From positions 755,295,603 through 755,359,602 of the forward strand of contig CM060922.1 of assembly GCA_030737875.1 (NCBI GenBank): a DNA stretch of 64,000 nt, read 5' to 3'. The DNA comes from Allium sativum. Lineage: Eukaryota > Streptophyta > Magnoliopsida > Asparagales > Amaryllidaceae. Of this stretch, positions 60,005-64,000 are shown in pieces. How positions within the stretch are numbered: position 1 is the first letter of the stretch; the number at the start of each line of letters is the position of its first letter. The translations under genes and the position numbers were made by a program. The notes beneath the pieces were generated by a model. It had not been told where the DNA came from. It did not search any database and saw only the letters and a list, made by a program, of their open reading frames with translations.

Positions 60005-60830
60005 AGAATAAAACCGATAGAGGATTTGGAAGAAATAAACGTCGACCTAGAAGATAAGACTAAGGTCATCAAAATAGGGAAAAGATTGGTGGAGCCCTTG
60101 AAGGGTGACTTAGTTCGGTTCTTGCAGCTCAATAAGGATGTTTTCGCTTTGACCTATTCAGACATGGTCGGAATCAATCCTTCAATTATGAGCCATACCT
60201 TAAACATTAACCCTTTTGTAATCCCAGACCGACAAAAGAAGAGGAAATACAATAGAGATTGGTTAAAAACCTTTAAAGGAAGAAGTCAAGAGGTTAGAGA
60301 CAAACGGATTCATTCGAGAAGTTTTTTTTACCCCAAATGGCTAGCCAATCCTGTACTGGTAAAGAGGTCCAACGGGAAGTGGAGAACTTGTGTTGATTAT
60401 ACATACTTAAATAAGCCTGCCCGAAGGATTGTTACACCCTTCCGTGGATAGGCCAGTTGGTTGATGCAACAAGTGGACATAAGATGCTATCCCTTATGAA
60501 TGCTTACTCAGGGTATAATCAAATTCCAATGCCTAAACCCGACAAGAAGCATACAAGCTTTATCAATAATTGGGAAACATCTTGTTACAAAGTAATGCCC
60601 TTCAGATTGAAAAATGTGGGAGCAACATATCAAATGCTAGTTAACAAGATGTTTCAAGAGAAGATAGGGCGCAACATGTAAGTATGTGTAGATGACATGC
60701 TAGTGAAGTCTGTCAAAGTGGAAAGCCACCTAAAGGACCTGGAATAGATGTCCAACATCTTAAGAAGTTACCAAGTGAAGTTAAACCCACAAAAGTATTT
60801 TTTTGGGTCCAATCTAGAAAATTCCTAGGA
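60005..60830 (+). pseudogene. Tat-type reverse transcriptase relic
   Basis: Blocks in order: FLQLNKDVFALTYSDMVGIN; NPVLVKRSNGKWRTCVDYTY with LNKPA; LMNAYSGYNQIPM; CYKVMPFRLKNVGATYQMLV; and the catalytic VCVDDMLVKSVK (from 60682; usual text YVDDM). Frames change near 60450 (TAG) and 60810, and TAA/TAG codons lie before VCVDD and after HLKDLE. It continues as MVSEHGIEASPDQIQAIKDM at 60834. Confidence 0.85.
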
Positions 60831-60833
60831 TAC

Positions 60834-61490
60834 GTGGTAAGTGAGCATGGCATTGAGGCTAGTCCTGACCAGATCCAAGCCATAAAGGATATGGAAGAGC
60901 CTAAAACAAGCAAGGAAGTCATGAGCTTAAATGGAAAGGTAGCAGCCCTCAGTTGGTTCATTTCCAAAGCCACTAACAAGTGTGTCCACCTTTTTGATGT
61001 TATAAAGAAAAAGAAGAATTTCGAATGGAATGAAGAATGAAAAAAGCCCTTCCAAGAATTAAAGTCCACATGGGAAGGCTGCTGATTCTGTCCAGTCCTG
61101 AGAAGGGAGAAGAATTATACCTCTATATAGCCATTTCGGAGTATGCGGTAAGCTCAGCCCTTATAAGAGAGAGTGACGAGACTCAACATCCAGTTTACTA
61201 TGTCAGCAGGAGGTTAAAGAATGCAGAAACCCGCTACCCCGTGATGGAAAAATCAGCTTATTGCTTAATACTTACAACTCGGAAGCTCAGAGGCTACTTC
61301 CAAGCACATCCTATTAAGGTCTTAACTAGTTTTCCGCTTAAGCTAGTTTTCAGCAAGCCCGAAAACTCAAGAAGGTCAGTAAAATGGGTAATCAAACTTA
61401 GCCAATATGGGATTGAATTCCAACGTCGAACAAGAATCGAAGGACAAGCTCTTGCAGACTTCGTAAACGAGTGTGCAAGCTTCATTACAG
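60834..61490 (+). pseudogene. RT connection and first RNase H relic
   Basis: KTSKEVMSLNGKVAALSWFI and FISKATNK (tether), then RNase H text LYLYIAISEYAVSSALIRE, HPVYYVSRRLKNAETRYPVM, VLTSFPLKLVFSKPENSRRS and GQALADFVNECA. One TGA near 61040 breaks the frame. The usual RNase H Asp near LYLYIA has the Ty3 Tat-type LY-Y pattern. Confidence 0.8.
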
Positions 61491-61514
61491 AACAATCAAC
61501 TAAAGAAAATGACT

Positions 61515-61923
61515 TAAAGGCTAAATGGCAACTGTTTGTAGATGGGGCTTCAAATGAACAAGGAGCAGGGGTAGATTACATTATAATTACCCTGACGGAC
61601 GTCGCTTTCATTATGCAGTGAAGTTAGGGTTCCCAGCTACTAACAATGTGGCCGAATATGAGTTAATGATGGCAAGGTTGAATCTAGCATTACAGTTAAA
61701 GATACCTCAAATAGAGATCTTTAGTGATTCACAGCTAATGGTAAATCAAATAAAGCAAACCTATCAGACAAAGGATGCATGGTTGACCCAATATGCAAAG
61801 AGGATATTAAAGATGCTTTCCCAGTTTGAGGATTTCTCAATACATCAAATATCCAGAGGAGAGAACACCCAAGCTGATTCGCTAGCCAAATTGGCAAGCT
61901 CCCGAGGAGCACCTGAAACTTGA
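61515..61923 (+). pseudogene. Second, archaeal-type RNase H relic
   Basis: KWQLFVDGASNEQGAG holds the first catalytic Asp. After a TGA at 61619-61621, KLGFPATNNVAEYELMMARL gives the Glu, IEIFSDSQLMVNQIKQTYQT the second Asp, and ISRGENTQADSLAKLA the last Asp. A second RNase H between the first one and integrase is the mark of the Tat group of Ty3/gypsy. Confidence 0.85.
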
Positions 61924-62109
61924 GTTATCACTGTAGGATACCACCCGCAAAGACCTAGTATTGAGCATGAAGAGCCCAAAACAAGAAAAGAATTGTTAGT
62001 CCTAACTATATCTCAAGCTTCAAAAAGAGGGGACGAAATGGATAGGGAGGATACTTCTGACAGAGAACCTACTTCAGCAGAGATAAACTACCATTATGAA
62101 AATACCTAG

Positions 62110-63180
62110 ACGGCTTCTATCGGTGAGTACTTGTTGAACGGAGCCCTACCCCTTGGCAGGTGGGATGCAAGGAGGATAAGACACGAAACCCTCACATTTG
62201 TGATTGCAAATGGAATTCTCTATAAGAAAGGGCATTCACTCCCCTATCTAAGATGTGTGAGCATCGAAGATGGATCCAACCTATTGAAGGAGGCACATAA
62301 GGGTTTGTGCATGCGGAGATCACTCCAATGGAATCATGTTGACCTAAAGAGTCATGCGACAAGGTTATTATTGGCCACAAAGGGTTAATTAAGCAATTGA
62401 GTATGTCAAGAAATGTGAGAAATGTCAACAGTATTCTAAAATACCCCGACTTCCCCCTAGTGAATTAACCCCTATCTATAGCCCTTGGCTTTTCAATGTA
62501 TGGGTAATAAATTTGATTGGACCCTACCAATCTCCAGAGGTGGAGCTAAGTATGATGTGGTAGCCATTGATTACTTTACCAAGTGGGTAGAAGCAGAACC
62601 CCTTCTGACAATCCCTTCCAAGTAGGTGTTGATATTTGTAATAAAGAACACTGTTACTCGCTTTGGGATTCCTTACAAGATCATACCATACAATGGAACA
62701 CAATTCGAGAGTGAGGAGTTCACTCGATTTTGTGAAAAGAACGGAATCATCAAAAGCTTCTCCTCTGTTCCCCATCCAAGGGCAAACGGAGCCATGGAAG
62801 CCGCAAAAAAAAACCAAAAAGACCATCCTCAAGAGAAGACAAAATCAAGTCAAAGAAAATTGGGCTGAAGAATTACCCTTGTTACTTTGGGTATATAGAA
62901 CTTCCACCAAAATGATAACAGGGGATACTCCATTTTCTTTGACATATGGATACAAAGCCATGCTCCTGATTGAGGTCGAAATCCCTTTACGTAGAAGGAT
63001 AGCTTATGCATTTGACCCTAACCAATAGTTAAAGAAGGAATCCTTAGATCTAATATAAGGATTATGAGATGAGGCTATGATCAGAACAACTGAATATCAA
63101 AGGACGATCACAAAATACTACAGTTCAAAAGTCAAGACTAGAACCTTCTCAAAAGGAGATTTGGTCTTACTAAGGGTAAT
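62110..63180 (+). pseudogene. Tat-type integrase relic
   Basis: Zinc-finger tail CEKCQQYSKIPRLPPSELTP (about 62410-62470), then PWLFNVWVINLIGP (first Asp replaced by Asn), DYFTKWVEAEPL, and TRFGIPYKIIPYNGTQFES (second Asp replaced by Asn). The rest is ENWAEELPLLLWVYRTSTKM and PFSLTYGYKAMLLIEVEIPL, with the C-terminal FSKGDLVLLRVM to about 63180. It has frameshifts in the core, and catalytic residues are altered. Confidence 0.85.
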
Positions 63181-63214
63181 GGCCAACACTTAAATCCCAT
63201 CGGACGTTCGCTTG

Positions 63215-64000
63215 TGTGACGGCCCGCCCCGCTCCAGCCGACATTTCCAATGAAAGTGCGTTGTGCCGATGTCCAACCAGCACGGGACAGTCGTCAAACA
63301 AAGGAAAGGTAAGGAATTTGAACTAACAAGGAACCTGTAGAATGTCTCACAGCACATGGAATAAAATATAATAATAACATACTTGACATAAAACAGGCGA
63401 GACAGTACATAAGCTGAAAACTAAACCATAATCATCATAGCACCGGAAATCCGAAATAAAACTTATGATCCATAACCATTATTACAACTTCAAAATACTG
63501 TCTCTAAAGCAAAAGAAAGGAGAGGTATACTACTAATGCCCAAAGCAGTGACCATCAACAACACAGGGAGAATATATGTAGATAATACGTAGGAGCCCCC
63601 TGCTCATCTCTGGATTAGCTACTTATGCATAACCAGCTAACCTGTCTCTATTTTGCCCGTTTAAGAGCACCCAGAGTAATAAGAAGAGACATAAAACTCT
63701 GGATCAGACAAAAGTCTGGTATGAGCGATAAGCAACAAAACAGAACAATAATAGGTATACTAAACCATACCTGAACCTGGATCTGCAACCAAAGAGTTAG
63801 CACTACATACTGTACAATAATCTAAGGAGCCACTAACATATGGTGTAAAGGATACGGGGGTGGGGTGTGCATGACATAGTGATGGCAAACAATCAATCAT
63901 AGCAACCATCCTCACATCTCTTACTCAGTGCGTAAAGTATACGATATCTACCACTTTGACCACCCAATTCCTTGCTACGATCACTCTTCCCCATGGAGTC
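63215..64000 (-). repeat. Ty3-type LTR, left end (runs off window)
   Basis: Begins TGTGACGGCCCGCCCCGC at 63215, directly after the end of integrase text. The style (TG, then a G/C-rich ACCCC-like end, then a CACCGGAAA...AATAAAA zone) matches the minus-strand 3' ends of the LTRs at 3912, 38380 and 44452. It is therefore probably the left border of a minus-strand element or solo LTR that continues beyond 64000. There are no ORFs of note. Confidence 0.6.

Larger units (their letters stand above)
42600..63214 (+). mobile_element. Tat-type Ty3/gypsy element, interrupted
   Basis: 5' LTR (to 43817), primer site, gag in three pieces (43898-44451, 49796-50014, 58654-59220), then protease, RT, RNase H, a second RNase H and integrase to about 63170. 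The first gap is a solo LTR with TSD TCAGG, and the second a Sirevirus-like element with TSD GTTCA. Across both, the protein reading resumes with correct family text. The 3' LTR is cut off by the LTR at 63215. The second (archaeal-type) RNase H after the normal one marks the Tat group. Many stops and shifts: inactive. Confidence 0.85.

Overview
This window is plant nuclear DNA, almost certainly from an angiosperm with a large, repeat-rich genome. It is essentially a graveyard of nested LTR retrotransposons. I found no intact host gene, rRNA, CRISPR array or prokaryotic signal. The evidence for a plant is the mix of families: Ty3/gypsy of Tekay-like chromovirus type (initiator-Met primer site, LTR of about 3.1 kb), Ty3/gypsy of Tat type (a second, archaeal-type RNase H), Ty1/copia of Sirevirus type (coiled-coil gag region, clustered polypurine tracts), a Stowaway MITE and a CACTA-like end. 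Background DNA is very AT-rich, and most reading frames carry stops or frameshifts.

Layout. 1-7019 (-): 5' part of a Tekay-like element (integrase, RNase H, RT, protease and gag, then a 3108-bp 5' LTR). 7020-7523 and 25547-26585: two halves of an older LTR-like sequence. It is split by a pol-less Sirevirus-like element (7524-25546, +), which is itself split by a coding-poor Ty3-type element with 3.7-kb LTRs (10714-21957, +). 27391-27687: CACTA-like end. 27688-36293 (-): relic of a related, pol-bearing Sirevirus-like element. It is interrupted by a Stowaway MITE (30282-30575) and by an LTR-like block with 1-kb internal duplications (about 32162-35471). 36600-37450: relic of a Tat-type gag. 38380-40791: solo LTR. 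41525-42060: relic of a copia gag. About 42600-63214 (+): a Tat-type element with a tRNA-Asn-type primer site. Its gag is broken by a 5.3-kb solo LTR (44452-49795, TSD TCAGG) and by a second gag-only Sirevirus-like element (50015-58653, TSD GTTCA), and its tail is broken by an LTR that runs off the window (63215-64000).

The most interesting signals are in the Sirevirus-like elements. Two 12-bp palindromes of type TATGTCGACATA, spaced 22-23 bp, occur upstream of TATA boxes at six places. These include the LTR promoters and two internal sites, each followed by a separate accessory ORF. A small accessory ORF just before the 3' LTR is shared by the pol-bearing and a pol-less relative. The pol-less element also carries a second gene with an FYANL-type domain, resembling plant 'putative transposon protein' / env-position ORFs. 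A Tekay LTR independently shows six GTCGAC/T cores at exact 12-bp steps upstream of its TATA box. The Tat element's primer site matches about 40 nt of the 3' half of a mature tRNA-Asn, CCA included.

Limits: family names rest on motifs read by eye. LTR borders are good to a few bases where a TSD is given, and are tentative elsewhere.
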